A DNA stretch of 64,000 nucleotides from Planosporangium mesophilum (GCF_016863255.1 NZ_BOON01000006.1:62001-126000), one strand, 5' to 3'. Shown: positions 27,635 to 35,568, counted from the stretch's first letter. Translations and numbers: made by a program. Notes: generated by a model not told the origin, from the sequence alone.

Positions 27635-28615
27635 TCAGGAAAGGCCACCGAACAGGGTCGTCACCGAGCCGTCGTCGAAGACCTCGCGGATGGCCCGCCC
27701 GATGAGCGGCGCGATCGACAGCACCGTGACCTTGTCGAGCTGCTTGTCGGCCTCGATCGGCAGGGTGTTGGTCACCACCACCTCGCTGATCTTGCTGTTG
27801 CTCAGCCGCTCGGTCGCCGGGTCGGACAGGATCGGGTGGGTGGCCGCCACGATGACGTCCGCCGCACCCTGGTCGACCAGGATCTCGGCGGCCTTCGTGA
27901 TGGTGCCGCCGGTGTCGATCATGTCGTCGACGAGGAGGCAGATGCGCCCCTCGACCTCGCCGACCACCCGGTTGGCCACGACCTGGTTGGGCTTGAGCGG
28001 ATCCCTCGTCTTGTGGATGAAGGCCAGCGGGCAGCCGCCCAACCGGTCGGTCCAGCGCTCGGCCACCCGCACCCGGCCGGAGTCCGGTGCGACGACGGTC
28101 ATCGGACGGCCGGCGTACTTGTTCTCCACGTAGTCGGCCAGGATGTTCATCGCGAACAGGTGGTCGACCGGGCCGTCGAAGAAGCCCTGGATCTGCGCGG
28201 TGTGCAGGTCGACCGTCAGGATCCGGTCGGCGCCGGCGGTCTTGAACATGTCCGCGACCAGCCGGGCCGAGATCGGCTCCCGGCCGCGGTGCTTCTTGTC
28301 CTGCCTGCTGTACGGGTAGAACGGCAGGACGACGGTGATGCGCTTGGCGGAGCCGCGCTTGAGCGCGTCCACCATGATCAACGACTCCATGAGCCACTTG
28401 TTGACCGGCTGCATGATCGACTGCACGACGAAGGCGTCGCTGCCGCGCACCGACTCGCGGTACCTGACGAAGATCTCGCCGTTGGCGAAGTCGTAGGCGT
28501 CCATCGGAGTCGGCGCGACCCCGAGGACCGACCCGATCTCCTCGGCCAGGGCGGGATAGCCGCGCCCTGAGAAGAGCATGAGTGACTTGCGATTATCGGC
28601 GACGATGCTGCCCAT
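27635..28615 (-). CDS. prs: Ribose-phosphate pyrophosphokinase (PRPP synthetase)
   Basis: 326 residues. Class I PRPP synthase features are in order: FANGEIFVRYRESVRGSDAFVVQS, LPFYPYSRQDKKHRGREPISARLVADM, the VDLHTAQIQGFF divalent-metal/ATP site and the PRPP-binding loop LLVDDMIDTGGTITKAAE. ATG 28615 lies 44 bases after the glmU stop. It makes PRPP for nucleotides, histidine, tryptophan and, in actinobacteria, decaprenyl-phosphoryl sugars. Co-transcription with glmU is likely. Confidence 0.96.
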   Translation of the reverse strand: MGSIVADNRKSLMLFSGRGYPALAEEIGSVLGVAPTPMDAYDFANGEIFVRYRESVRGSDAFVVQSIMQPVNKWLMESLIMVDALKRGSAKRITVVLPFYPYSRQDKKHRGREPISARLVADMFKTAGADRILTVDLHTAQIQGFFDGPVDHLFAMNILADYVENKYAGRPMTVVAPDSGRVRVAERWTDRLGGCPLAFIHKTRDPLKPNQVVANRVVGEVEGRICLLVDDMIDTGGTITKAAEILVDQGAADVIVAATHPILSDPATERLSNSKISEVVVTNTLPIEADKQLDKVTVLSIAPLIGRAIREVFDDGSVTTLFGGLS

Positions 28616-28659
28616 CAGCTGTCTGCTTCCGTCTCGTCGGAGCGGGGTCGGTGCGGCAG

Positions 28660-30198
28660 TTATTCTTCGCCAGGCCGCTGCCCGACCTCGGGGGACGTGG
28701 TAGGCGGATGACTTACCTCACTGTCAACCGTAGCGTCGCCGGTTGTTGCGGCTTCGGTTGCCCTTGCCGCCTCGGCCGCCGTGGCCGCCGCGGTACCGGG
28801 GCGCTTGCGCGGCACCCAGTCCTCGATGTTGCGCTGCTGCGCCCGGCCCACCCCCAGCGCGCCCGGCGGCACGTCCTTGGTGATGATGCTGCCGGCCGCC
28901 GTGTACGCGCCGTCGCCGACCTGTACCGGCGCGACGAACATGTTGTCCGCCCCGGTACGGGCGTGGCTGCCGATCGTCGTGTGGTGCTTGTCGACGCCGT
29001 CGTAGTTGACGAACACCGTGGCGGCACCGATGTTGGTGTGCTCGCCGATGGTCGCGTCGCCCACGTACGACAGATGGGGCACCTTGGCGCCCTCGCCGAT
29101 CTCGGCCTTCTTCGTCTCCACGAACGTGCCGACCTTGGCCTTCGTCGCCAGCCTCGAACCCGGCCGCAGGTACGCGTACGGGCCGACCTGCGCCTTCGGG
29201 CCGATCTCCGCGCCCTGCACGTGGGCCCGCACGACGACCGCCTCGTCGGCCACCACGCTGTCGGCGACCGTCGTGTCCGGCCCGACGACCGCGCTCTCTC
29301 CGACGCTCGTCGCGCCGCGCAGGTGCGTGTTCGGCTCCACGACCGTGTCGCGGCCGATCGTCACCGTCACGTCGATCCAGGTCGTGGCCGGGTCGATGAT
29401 GCTCACGCCGGAGCGCATCCAGTACGTGTTGATCCGGTCGCGGAGCACGGCCCGCAGCACCGCCAGCTCCGCCCGGTCGTTGCAGCCGAGCACCTCGGTG
29501 GCGTCCACGGCCTGGTGGGCCGCCACCGAGTAGCCGTCGGCGACCAGCAGACCGATCACGTCGGTCAGGTACTCCTCGCCCTGGTCGTTGTCGCTGCCCA
29601 GCTTGCCCAGCATCTGACGCAGCACCGCCGCGTCGAACACGTACGCCCCCGCGTTGATCTCGCGGATCGCGCGCTGCTCGGCGGTGGCGTCCCGCTCCTC
29701 GACGATCCGCTCGACCCCGCCCAGCGCGCCGCGCAGGATGCGACCCATGCCGGTCGGGTTGGGCACCTGGGCGGTCAGGATCGTGGCGGCGGCACCGGCC
29801 TCCTCGTGACCGGCGACGAGTCCGGCGAGCGTGGCCGGGCGGACCAGCGGGAAGTCCCCGTTGACGACCACGACGCTGCCCGTCAGGTCACCGACGGCCT
29901 CCATGACCATGCGTACCGCGTGCCCGGTCCCCCGCTGCTCGGACTGCAGGACCGTCGCCGCCGCCGGGGCGATCTCGGCCAGGTGCCCCCGCACCTGGTC
30001 CGCGCCGTGCCCCACCACCACGAGAACCCGGCCGTCCCCGAGCCCCTCACGCGCCGCCTCCAGCACGTGGCCGACCACGGTACGGCCGAGCAAAGGGTGC
30101 AACACCTTCGGCAGCGACGACTTCATCCGCTTGCCCTCGCCTGCGGCGAGAACGATCAGGGTCCGGGAGCTGGTTGAATCTGCCTGCTCAGGGTGCAC
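28660..30198 (-). CDS. glmU: Bifunctional UDP-GlcNAc pyrophosphorylase / glucosamine-1-phosphate acetyltransferase
   Basis: About 512 residues from GTG 30198 (GAGGGAG ribosome site). The N-terminal uridyltransferase domain has LIVLAAGEGKRMKSSLPKVLHPLLG, GHGADQVRGHL, QRGTGHAVRM and VVNGDFPLV. The C-terminal left-handed beta-helix has many hexapeptide turns and the acetyltransferase signature PHLSYVGDATIGEHTNIGA with VFVNYDGVDKHHT. The last about 50 residues are Ala/Thr-rich and variable. It produces UDP-GlcNAc, the precursor of peptidoglycan and, here, also the probable substrate of the dehydratase at 13620. Confidence 0.96.
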   Translation of the reverse strand: MHPEQADSTSSRTLIVLAAGEGKRMKSSLPKVLHPLLGRTVVGHVLEAAREGLGDGRVLVVVGHGADQVRGHLAEIAPAAATVLQSEQRGTGHAVRMVMEAVGDLTGSVVVVNGDFPLVRPATLAGLVAGHEEAGAAATILTAQVPNPTGMGRILRGALGGVERIVEERDATAEQRAIREINAGAYVFDAAVLRQMLGKLGSDNDQGEEYLTDVIGLLVADGYSVAAHQAVDATEVLGCNDRAELAVLRAVLRDRINTYWMRSGVSIIDPATTWIDVTVTIGRDTVVEPNTHLRGATSVGESAVVGPDTTVADSVVADEAVVVRAHVQGAEIGPKAQVGPYAYLRPGSRLATKAKVGTFVETKKAEIGEGAKVPHLSYVGDATIGEHTNIGAATVFVNYDGVDKHHTTIGSHARTGADNMFVAPVQVGDGAYTAAGSIITKDVPPGALGVGRAQQRNIEDWVPRKRPGTAAATAAEAARATEAATTGDATVDSEVSHPPTTSPEVGQRPGEE

Positions 30199-30363
30199 GT
30201 GCTGCTCCCTCGATGGGGGTCGGAGTCGGACACCGTCATCGTAGTCAGCCACAATCGGCCCACGCCGGTTGACGTTGCCCCCTCGGCGTTCGCGAGGTGA
30301 CGCACCTACTGCTGGGCGGCGCCGGTCTCAGAACCACTAAGACCGCAAAGCGGGCTTGAGGAA

Positions 30364-30438
30364 TGGCTCGGCCGCCAGGGTTCGAACCTGGAACATTCGC
30401 TCCAAAGGCGAAGGTGATGCCGATTTCACCACGGCCGA
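30364..30438 (-). tRNA. tRNA-Gln(TTG)
   Basis: Read on the minus strand, acceptor arms TCGGCCG (30438-30432) and CGGCCGA (30374-30368) pair over 7 bp, with discriminator G and an encoded CCA (30366-30364). The anticodon arm is TTCGC CTTTGGA GCGAA, giving anticodon TTG. The T arm is CCAGG TTCGAAC CCTGG. All four arms fold. It lies upstream of glmU in the same orientation. Confidence 0.95.
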
Positions 30439-30535
30439 CCGTTGTTACCACGGCCCCTGAAGACTACCCAACTAGCGATCGAGAGCGCACCCGACAACCG
30501 ATCAACGAAGGATCGCCGCGCGCCAGTAGACCTCC

Positions 30536-30571
30536 ATGCACATCCTGAATGCTAGTATTCACGATGTGCAT
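30536..30571. promoter_or_regulatory. 36-bp palindromic operator enclosing the -10 box of the HTH-nucleotidyltransferase gene
   Basis: Outer arms ATGCACAT (30536-30543) and ATGTGCAT (30564-30571) are perfectly inverted. Inner arms TGAAT (30546-30550) and ATTCA (30557-30561) are also inverted, around a CTAG centre (30552-30555). Only two base pairs of the dyad mismatch. TAGTAT (30553-30558) fits an extended TAnnnT -10 box and is 7 bases ahead of GTG 30566, suggesting a leaderless transcript. The downstream gene encodes a winged-HTH, so autoregulation is likely. Confidence 0.65.
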
Positions 30572-31156
30572 GCATCGTCCCGACTACTTCCCCTGCTGCG
30601 CTCGCCGTTCCAGGGTGAGCTGCTGGCTTGGCTGTTCCTGCACCCCGGCGATGAGTACTCAGCGACCGACCTAGCCAGGCGATTCGGAGTATCGCAGCCC
30701 ACAGCGAGCCGCGAGGCGGACCGACTAACCGAGGCAGGACTGATCGAAGAAAGGCGAACGGGGAATCTGCGCCTTCTGCGCGCCAAGATCGACACCGTCG
30801 TAGCGCGGCCACTGACCGACCTCCTGGCAGTTACATACGGGCCATTGCCGGTCATCAGCGAACTACTCTCCCGCGTCCCGGATGTGGACGAGGCGCATAT
30901 CTACGGATCCTGGGCAGCTCGCTACCGCGGCGAGGCGGGCGCCATCCCTCGCGACATTGACGTACTCGTGGTCGGAGACGCGGACGAGGACGATCTGTAC
31001 GACGCCGCTCGCACTGCGGAACAGCGCCTCGGACGCGAGGTCAACATCCACCGGGTAACACCGGAAACTTGGCGACAATCCGGAGGCGATCCCTTCCTGG
31101 AGTCGGTACGGTCACGCCCGACCGTCCCGCTCGACCTCGCCGAGGAGCGCACATGA
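30566..31156 (+). CDS. Winged-HTH plus MNT-type nucleotidyltransferase (antitoxin-like)
   Basis: 196 residues from GTG 30566; ATG 30536 would give 10 more residues but lies in the operator palindrome. The N-terminus is a MarR/ArsR-like winged HTH (LFLHPGDEYSATDLARRFGVSQPTASREADRL). The C-terminal minimal nucleotidyltransferase has AHIYGSWAARYRGEAG and RDIDVLVVGDAD, i.e. GSx10-type motif and DxD metal ligands. Such MNT proteins pair with HEPN proteins as antitoxins by adenylylating the toxin. The gene overlaps by ATGA a short remnant of such a partner. Base composition seems slightly less GC-rich than the housekeeping neighbours. Confidence 0.8.
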   Translation: MHASSRLLPLLRSPFQGELLAWLFLHPGDEYSATDLARRFGVSQPTASREADRLTEAGLIEERRTGNLRLLRAKIDTVVARPLTDLLAVTYGPLPVISELLSRVPDVDEAHIYGSWAARYRGEAGAIPRDIDVLVVGDADEDDLYDAARTAEQRLGREVNIHRVTPETWRQSGGDPFLESVRSRPTVPLDLAEERT

Positions 31157-31269
31157 GATGGGGACAAGGACGTGCCGCGATCGATGGCATGCTTTCCCGA
31201 GGCGAACTGGAACGCGTTCCACCTAGCGGCGAGCAGGCCGAACGCGATCGTGCCGGCGCGAGGAGCTGA
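31153..31269 (+). pseudogene. Truncated 38-residue partner of the nucleotidyltransferase (probable HEPN remnant)
   Basis: ATG 31153 overlaps the upstream stop (ATGA) as expected for a co-translated partner. The product begins RWGQGRAAIDGMLSRGELERV, which resembles the N-terminus of HEPN-domain partners in actinobacterial MNT loci (from memory of the family; not searched). It stops after 38 residues, where the family would need roughly 110-150. The stop falls at a 25-bp tandem repeat, so the rest was probably deleted. It could alternatively be a true small protein. Confidence 0.45.
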
Positions 31270-31309
31270 GATGGATCGCTCTTGGAGGAGCTGAGATGGA
31301 TCGCTCTTG
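31260..31309. repeat. Perfect 25-bp tandem duplication carrying a ribosome site and start codon
   Basis: Bases 31260-31284 are repeated exactly at 31285-31309. Each unit contains GAGGAG, CTGAG, ATG and then GATCGCTCTTG. The first ATG (31271) encodes 7 residues and the second (31296) only 4 before a stop. The AEC gene starts with the TTG that ends the second unit. The duplication looks like a slippage or deletion scar at the edge of the truncated partner gene. Confidence 0.9.
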
Positions 31310-32209
31310 ATCGAAGCGTTCGTTCCGATCTGGGCGCTGACGCTGCTCGGCTTCCTGGCCGGACATCTCCGGCTGCTCGGCGAAGGGGCGGACCGAGCAC
31401 TGGGCGGCTTCGTCTTCCACCTCGCGATGCCGGCCGCGCTGTTCACCGTTCTCGCCCGGACTCGGCTGTCGTTCAGCGGGCCCGCACTGGTCGCCTTCGC
31501 CGGCAGTACCGTCGTGACCATGGCCCTGGGGTTCGTCCTCAGTCGACAGTTCTTCGGCCGGAAGCCCGGCGAGGCCACGGTCGGCGCGATGGCCTCCAGC
31601 TACGTGAACTCGGCCAACCTGGGCATCCCTGTCGCGATACAGGTACTCGGCGATGCCGCCTTCCTGACGGGGGTGCTGCTGTTCCAGGTACTGGTCATCA
31701 CTCCCTTGGTCCTCACGCTCCTGGACCGGGACGCCGACCGCGGACTCCGGCCGGCCCGACTGGCGACTCTGCCGCTGCGCAACCCGGTGATCCTCGGTCT
31801 GGCCGCCGGCACGCTCTGCTCGGCGCTGGGCTGGTATCCACCACCGGCGATTGCAGGGCCGCTCAGCCTGCTGGGCAACGCCGCCGTGCCCGCCGCCCTC
31901 GTCGCCCTCGGCCTGTCCCTGACGGTGCGTGGCCCGGGTGCGGTGGGCGAACGGACCGAGGTCCTATGGCTGTCGATCCTGAAGCTGCTGGTCCAGCCGC
32001 TGCTGGCCTACCTGTTCGGACTGCTCGCGCAACTACGCCCGGCCGACCTGCTCGCGCTGGTGGTCTGCGCGGCCCTGCCCACCGCGCAGAACGCGTACAT
32101 CTTCGCGCGGGAGTACGGTCAAGCCGATTCGGTGGCGCGTGGGACGGTCATCGTCAGCACAGCGCTGTCCATGCTCACGCTCGCATCGATCGGTTGGCTG
32201 CTGGGTTGA
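31307..32209 (+). CDS. AEC (auxin efflux carrier) family transporter
   Basis: 300 residues with about 10 membrane spans in two halves. The N-terminus IEAFVPIWALTLLGFLAGHLRLLG and FVFHLAMPAALFTVLAR, then VGAMASSYVNSANLGIPVAIQVLG (the conserved N-N-x-G-P-like segment) and LRNPVILGLAAGTLCSALGWYPP, are typical of PF03547. TTG 31307 is the only in-frame start that keeps the first span; GAGGAG stands 17 bases upstream, rather far, within the tandem repeat. Substrates of bacterial members include organic acids and malonate. This one is unassigned. Confidence 0.85.
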   Translation: MIEAFVPIWALTLLGFLAGHLRLLGEGADRALGGFVFHLAMPAALFTVLARTRLSFSGPALVAFAGSTVVTMALGFVLSRQFFGRKPGEATVGAMASSYVNSANLGIPVAIQVLGDAAFLTGVLLFQVLVITPLVLTLLDRDADRGLRPARLATLPLRNPVILGLAAGTLCSALGWYPPPAIAGPLSLLGNAAVPAALVALGLSLTVRGPGAVGERTEVLWLSILKLLVQPLLAYLFGLLAQLRPADLLALVVCAALPTAQNAYIFAREYGQADSVARGTVIVSTALSMLTLASIGWLLG

Positions 32210-32254
32210 CCGAGCCATGCCGTACCTGGTGACCAACAGCCACCGATGCCAGTG

Positions 32255-32260
32255 CATGAT
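32255..32260 (+). promoter_or_regulatory. Candidate -10 box (CATGAT) for a leaderless transcript
   Basis: CATGAT ends exactly 6 bases before GTG 32267. The paralogous gene downstream has CATTAT at the same distance from its GTG, while neither GTG has a ribosome site. The shared arrangement suggests leaderless mRNAs beginning at the GTG. Confidence 0.4.
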
Positions 32261-32266
32261 CTTGCC

Positions 32267-33013
32267 GTGCACGCTCTTCGTCTACTGGTAGCCGGCCTGG
32301 TCGTCGGCGGCGTCGTCGCCATCGACGCCCCAGCCGGGTACGCGGTCACCGACGCCAGCCTCACCGTCAGCCCGCGCCAGGGCAGCCCGAGGGATCCGTT
32401 CACCGTCACGTACCGGTACTCCAGCCACCAGGTGATCGGGATGCCCGAGGTGCGGATCTGCGGGGAACCCACGTACCGGTTCTCCTGGGACGGCGGCCCG
32501 AACCTCGGTAGCGCCAGTCCGGTGCTGGACGGCGACTGGTGTGTCACGACGCTGCGCGCGACGCCACCAGCCAGCAGTTCCCTGTACCGCACGGTCAGCA
32601 CGCACACCATCAGCGTGGTCGGCCTCTCCACCACGTACACGGTGACGCCGCTGCCGAGCCCGACTCCCGCCGCCACCCCGACCCGTACGGTGACCCGACC
32701 GCCGGCGACCTCCGCACCGACCCCCCGTGGACAGGCCTCGGCCAGCGCGATCAGCACGCCGCTGCCGGCGGCCAACGCCGGGTCGGCAGCGGCGTCCGAA
32801 TCGGCCGGGCCCGCACCCGCCGCCGTCGATCAGCACCCCGCCGAAGACACCGCCTCGTCAACCGGATCGCTCACCGCGATCGGCGTACTGGTACTCGTCG
32901 CCGGCGCCGGTGCATTCGGCGTTCTCCACTGGCGGACCCGCCGTTCGACGCCCGCCACCACGGCTCCATCGTCACCGCCTGACGCCGTGGATACACAGCC
33001 CGCCACGAAATGA
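32267..33013 (+). CDS. Secreted, membrane-anchored surface protein with one Ig-like domain (copy 1)
   Basis: 248 residues from GTG 32267; ATG 32246 is possible but adds an acidic leader not matched in the paralog. A signal peptide (HALRLLVAGLVVGGVVAIDAPAGYA) is followed by a beta-rich domain of about 100 residues (TVSPRQGSPRDPFTVTYRY, ICGEPTYRFSWDGGPNLG, with two Cys that may pair). Then come a Thr/Pro/Ala-rich stalk, a membrane span (SLTAIGVLVLVAGAGAFGVL) and a basic stop-transfer end HWRTRRS. It is paralogous to the next gene. Function unknown; a wall-spanning adhesin or sensor-like role is only a guess. Confidence 0.78.
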   Translation: MHALRLLVAGLVVGGVVAIDAPAGYAVTDASLTVSPRQGSPRDPFTVTYRYSSHQVIGMPEVRICGEPTYRFSWDGGPNLGSASPVLDGDWCVTTLRATPPASSSLYRTVSTHTISVVGLSTTYTVTPLPSPTPAATPTRTVTRPPATSAPTPRGQASASAISTPLPAANAGSAAASESAGPAPAAVDQHPAEDTASSTGSLTAIGVLVLVAGAGAFGVLHWRTRRSTPATTAPSSPPDAVDTQPATK

Positions 33014-33088
33014 CACGGTTAAACGCATAGATTCGTATCGCGTCTGACACCGACCAGCCCGGCCATCGCCAGATGACGATGCATGCGG

Positions 33089-33094
33089 CATTAT
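33089..33094 (+). promoter_or_regulatory. Candidate -10 box (CATTAT) for a leaderless transcript
   Basis: CATTAT ends 6 bases before GTG 33101, mirroring the arrangement at the upstream paralog (CATGAT, 6 bases, GTG). No ribosome site precedes the GTG. A -35 box is not evident. Confidence 0.4.
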
Positions 33095-33100
33095 CTCCCG

Positions 33101-34432
33101 GTGCGCACTCATCGCCTGGTGGTAGCCGGCCTGCTCGTCGCTGCCGGCGTAGCGGTCGACGCTCTGCCCGCCTTCGCGGCCCCCGAGTCCCGGATCACGG
33201 TCAGCCCCGGCAAGGGCACGCCGGATGCCAACTTCACGGCCACGTACCGGTTCCCGAAGCAGAACGAGTGTCCGGCCACGATCACCTTCCGCTGGGACGG
33301 ACGCACGGACCTCGGTCGCGCGAAGCCCGAGCCGAACGGCGACGTATGCGTCGCCACGCTGCAGGCGAAGCCTCCTGCCGCCTCGTACAGCGGCAACAGC
33401 AACCACTTCGTCAGCGCCAGCAGTGGGGGCGGCGGCGGCAACAGCCAGGTGGCGTTCACGACCTACACCGTCACCGCGCCACCGCCTCCGCCCCCCTCCT
33501 CCCCCGCGACGCCGCCCGCCCCCGGCGCCGGTCCGGTCACCCCCGCGCCGTCCGGGGCCGCGGCACCCGGTGCCAGTGCCGGGGCCACGCCGGGTAGGTC
33601 GGGTTCCGCTGCCGCCGCAGCGGCCGGCGTGCAGGGCGGCACCGGCCAGGCGGAGGATCCCCTGCCGGGATCCGACCCGGGCAGCGCAGCCGAGGCGGGG
33701 ACCGACGGTCAGGCCGCGGGCAGGAGCGTGACCTCCTCGACGCTCTGGCTCATCGTGGCCGGCATCGTGCTGGTCCTCCTCGGCGCGGGCGTGTTCGGCT
33801 TCATGGTCTGGCGGGCCCGCCGCTCGAGGCCCGACGGCCCTCTCGCGGCCGACGACGACACCCGGCACTACGACGACATCCAGCACTACGTCGGCAGCCA
33901 GCCCGGAAACGGCCTGCTGGTCGGCGGCGCGGCGCGGGCCACGGGCGTACTGCTGGGCAACGCCGCGCCCGCCCGTACCTCGGTCACACCGTCGCAATCG
34001 GACATCGTCACCCAGCAACTACCCGCCATGGCGCCAGCGGGCGCGCAGGGAGCTTCGGGCGGCGCGCAGGAAACTTCGGAAACTGCTCAGACCGAGCAGC
34101 CGACCCTCCGACTGGGACAGTCGGAACCGCCGACGAACCTGAACGTGGCCACGCCCGAACGGCCGACGAAGCCACAGGCGGCAGTGCCGGAGCGCACGGC
34201 ACAGGCGCCGGAAGCGCCGAAGCCACCGTCACAGGCAGCGGAGGCACCGCAGGCACCGTCGGAGCCGACAGCACCGGCGCCGGAGGCACCGACAGCGACG
34301 CCTCCGGCACAGGTGCCATCAGAGCCGACCGCGGCGCCGTCGGCGGCATCGCCGAATCCGGCGGCCACCGCACCGGCCCAGCGCAAGCCGGAGACCGCCG
34401 AGCCGGCCCCGCTGGCCCGCCGAAAGCCCTAG
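33101..34432 (+). CDS. Secreted, membrane-anchored surface protein with one Ig-like domain and long cytoplasmic tail (copy 2)
   Basis: About 443 residues from GTG 33101 (ATG 33083 would add 6). The signal peptide RTHRLVVAGLLVAAGVAVDALPAFA aligns with the upstream paralog. The beta-rich domain repeats the same landmarks (TVSPGKGTPDANFTATYRF, ATITFRWDGRTDLG, VCVATLQAKPP). A poly-Pro/Ala/Gly stalk, a membrane span (LWLIVAGIVLVLLGAGVFGFMVW) and a basic anchor RARRSRPDG follow. Unlike copy 1, it carries an additional cytoplasmic tail of about 190 residues, disordered and rich in Pro, Ala, Glu and Gln, which would suit protein-protein contacts. Function unknown. Confidence 0.78.
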   Translation: MRTHRLVVAGLLVAAGVAVDALPAFAAPESRITVSPGKGTPDANFTATYRFPKQNECPATITFRWDGRTDLGRAKPEPNGDVCVATLQAKPPAASYSGNSNHFVSASSGGGGGNSQVAFTTYTVTAPPPPPPSSPATPPAPGAGPVTPAPSGAAAPGASAGATPGRSGSAAAAAAGVQGGTGQAEDPLPGSDPGSAAEAGTDGQAAGRSVTSSTLWLIVAGIVLVLLGAGVFGFMVWRARRSRPDGPLAADDDTRHYDDIQHYVGSQPGNGLLVGGAARATGVLLGNAAPARTSVTPSQSDIVTQQLPAMAPAGAQGASGGAQETSETAQTEQPTLRLGQSEPPTNLNVATPERPTKPQAAVPERTAQAPEAPKPPSQAAEAPQAPSEPTAPAPEAPTATPPAQVPSEPTAAPSAASPNPAATAPAQRKPETAEPAPLARRKP

Positions 34433-34466
34433 CCGGAGCGCCGGAACCCCAGAAGCCGAAACGCCG

Positions 34467-34982
34467 TCAGAGCAGCGGTTCGCCCTCGAACAGGCCCAGC
34501 TCCTCGCAGTACAGCTCGATGCCGACCCCGTTGGGGTCGCGCACGTACAGGCTGTTGTCCACCCCGCGGTCGGGGCCGAGGTACTCCAGTCCGACCTCGT
34601 CGAACCTGGCCTTCGCCGCGGCGAACTGCTCGGCGTCCACCGAGATGGCGATGTGCTGGACGCCGCCGATGGTCTCGGTGAACGCCGGGTGGTCGTGACC
34701 GGGGAAGTCGAAGAAGCCCAGCAGGTTGCGGTTGCCGATGTCGAAGAAGAAGTGGCTGGATCCGCTGTAGTCGCGGTTCTCCACCAGCTCGACCAGCGGG
34801 AAGCCGAGGACCTCCTGGTAGAAGCGGATGGTCTCCTCGACGTCCCGGCAGATCAGTGCGACGTGGTGCACGCCCCGGGCGATGGTGGCGGGGCGGCCGG
34901 CGGTGGGCTGGAGGTACTTCTCCCGAAGCTGGGCCCGACGTTCGCGGACGGCCTCCAGCTCGCGGCCTTGCGGTTGTGGCAT
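34467..34982 (-). CDS. VOC (glyoxalase/bleomycin-resistance/dioxygenase) family protein
   Basis: 171 residues from ATG 34982 (GAGGAG ribosome site). Two beta-alpha-beta-beta-beta modules: GVHHVALICRDVEETIRFYQEVLGF starts the first (His metal ligand) and VQHIAISVDAEQFAAAKARFDEVGLEYL the second. YVRDPNGVGIELYCEE carries the C-terminal Glu ligand. Metal-dependent lyase, isomerase or dioxygenase activity is typical; the substrate is unknown. The MarR gene is just upstream on the same strand (61-base gap), so the two may be co-transcribed. Confidence 0.85.
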   Translation of the reverse strand: MPQPQGRELEAVRERRAQLREKYLQPTAGRPATIARGVHHVALICRDVEETIRFYQEVLGFPLVELVENRDYSGSSHFFFDIGNRNLLGFFDFPGHDHPAFTETIGGVQHIAISVDAEQFAAAKARFDEVGLEYLGPDRGVDNSLYVRDPNGVGIELYCEELGLFEGEPLL

Positions 34983-35043
34983 CGCGACACTCCTCTCAGG
35001 CCCCCGTATACCCAGAAGCCTATGAACAAACAGACCGGTCTGA

Positions 35044-35517
35044 CTACGAGCCGGTCGCCTCTTCCTCGTCCAGCGCACCGAGGACCTGGTCGGAGATCGC
35101 GCCGAGGGTACGGACCTGATCTTCGGTCAACCGGTCGAAGAACAGTCGGCGTACGGTCTCGACGTGCCGGGGGGCGGCCGTCTCGATGGCCCGCCGACCG
35201 GACGGCGTGAGTACGACGAAGGCGCCCCGGCGGTCCTCCGGGCACTCCTCGCGTACCACCAGCCCGCGCTTCTGCATGCGGGCGATCTGGTGGGACATCC
35301 GGCTCTGCTCCCATTGCAGTGCCCGTGCGAGTTCGACGACGCGTACCCGCGCCTCCGGCACGTCGGTGAGGTGGACGAGCACGTCGAAGTCGGCGAGGGA
35401 CAGCTCGGAGTCGATCTGGAGCTGACGGTTGAGCCGGGCGCCCAGCCGGCCCTGCATCCGCAGGTACCCGCGCCAGGCGCGCTGCTCGTTGTCGCCGAGC
35501 CACCGGATTTCTGTCAT
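35044..35517 (-). CDS. MarR family transcriptional regulator
   Basis: 157 residues from ATG 35517 (MTEIRWLGDNEQRAWRGYLR). The winged HTH spans about 45-105: LADFDVLVHLTD, RVRVVELARALQWEQSRMSHQIARMQKRGLV and EECPEDRRGAFVVLTPSGR (wing). It is divergent from the YceI gene; the 83-base gap contains two related palindromes that are likely its operators. ATG 35541 would place the start inside the first palindrome and is disfavoured. Confidence 0.88.
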   Translation of the reverse strand: MTEIRWLGDNEQRAWRGYLRMQGRLGARLNRQLQIDSELSLADFDVLVHLTDVPEARVRVVELARALQWEQSRMSHQIARMQKRGLVVREECPEDRRGAFVVLTPSGRRAIETAAPRHVETVRRLFFDRLTEDQVRTLGAISDQVLGALDEEEATGS

Positions 35518-35536
35518 ACGGACCACTCTAGCGGAA

Positions 35537-35554
35537 TACATGATGCATCATGTA
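35537..35554. promoter_or_regulatory. Perfect 18-bp palindrome, proposed MarR operator 1
   Basis: TACATGATGCATCATGTA is a perfect palindrome between the divergent MarR and YceI genes. It is followed directly by TACGTT (35553-35558), a possible -10 box towards YceI. MarR proteins bind 16-20 bp palindromes in such places. Confidence 0.7.
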
Positions 35555-35568
35555 CGTTGAGAGGCAAG

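Noticed and set aside
30439-30535. Second tRNA or attachment site next to tRNA-Gln
   Set aside because: No cloverleaf and no visible duplicate of the tRNA 3' end in the window; integrase genes are absent.
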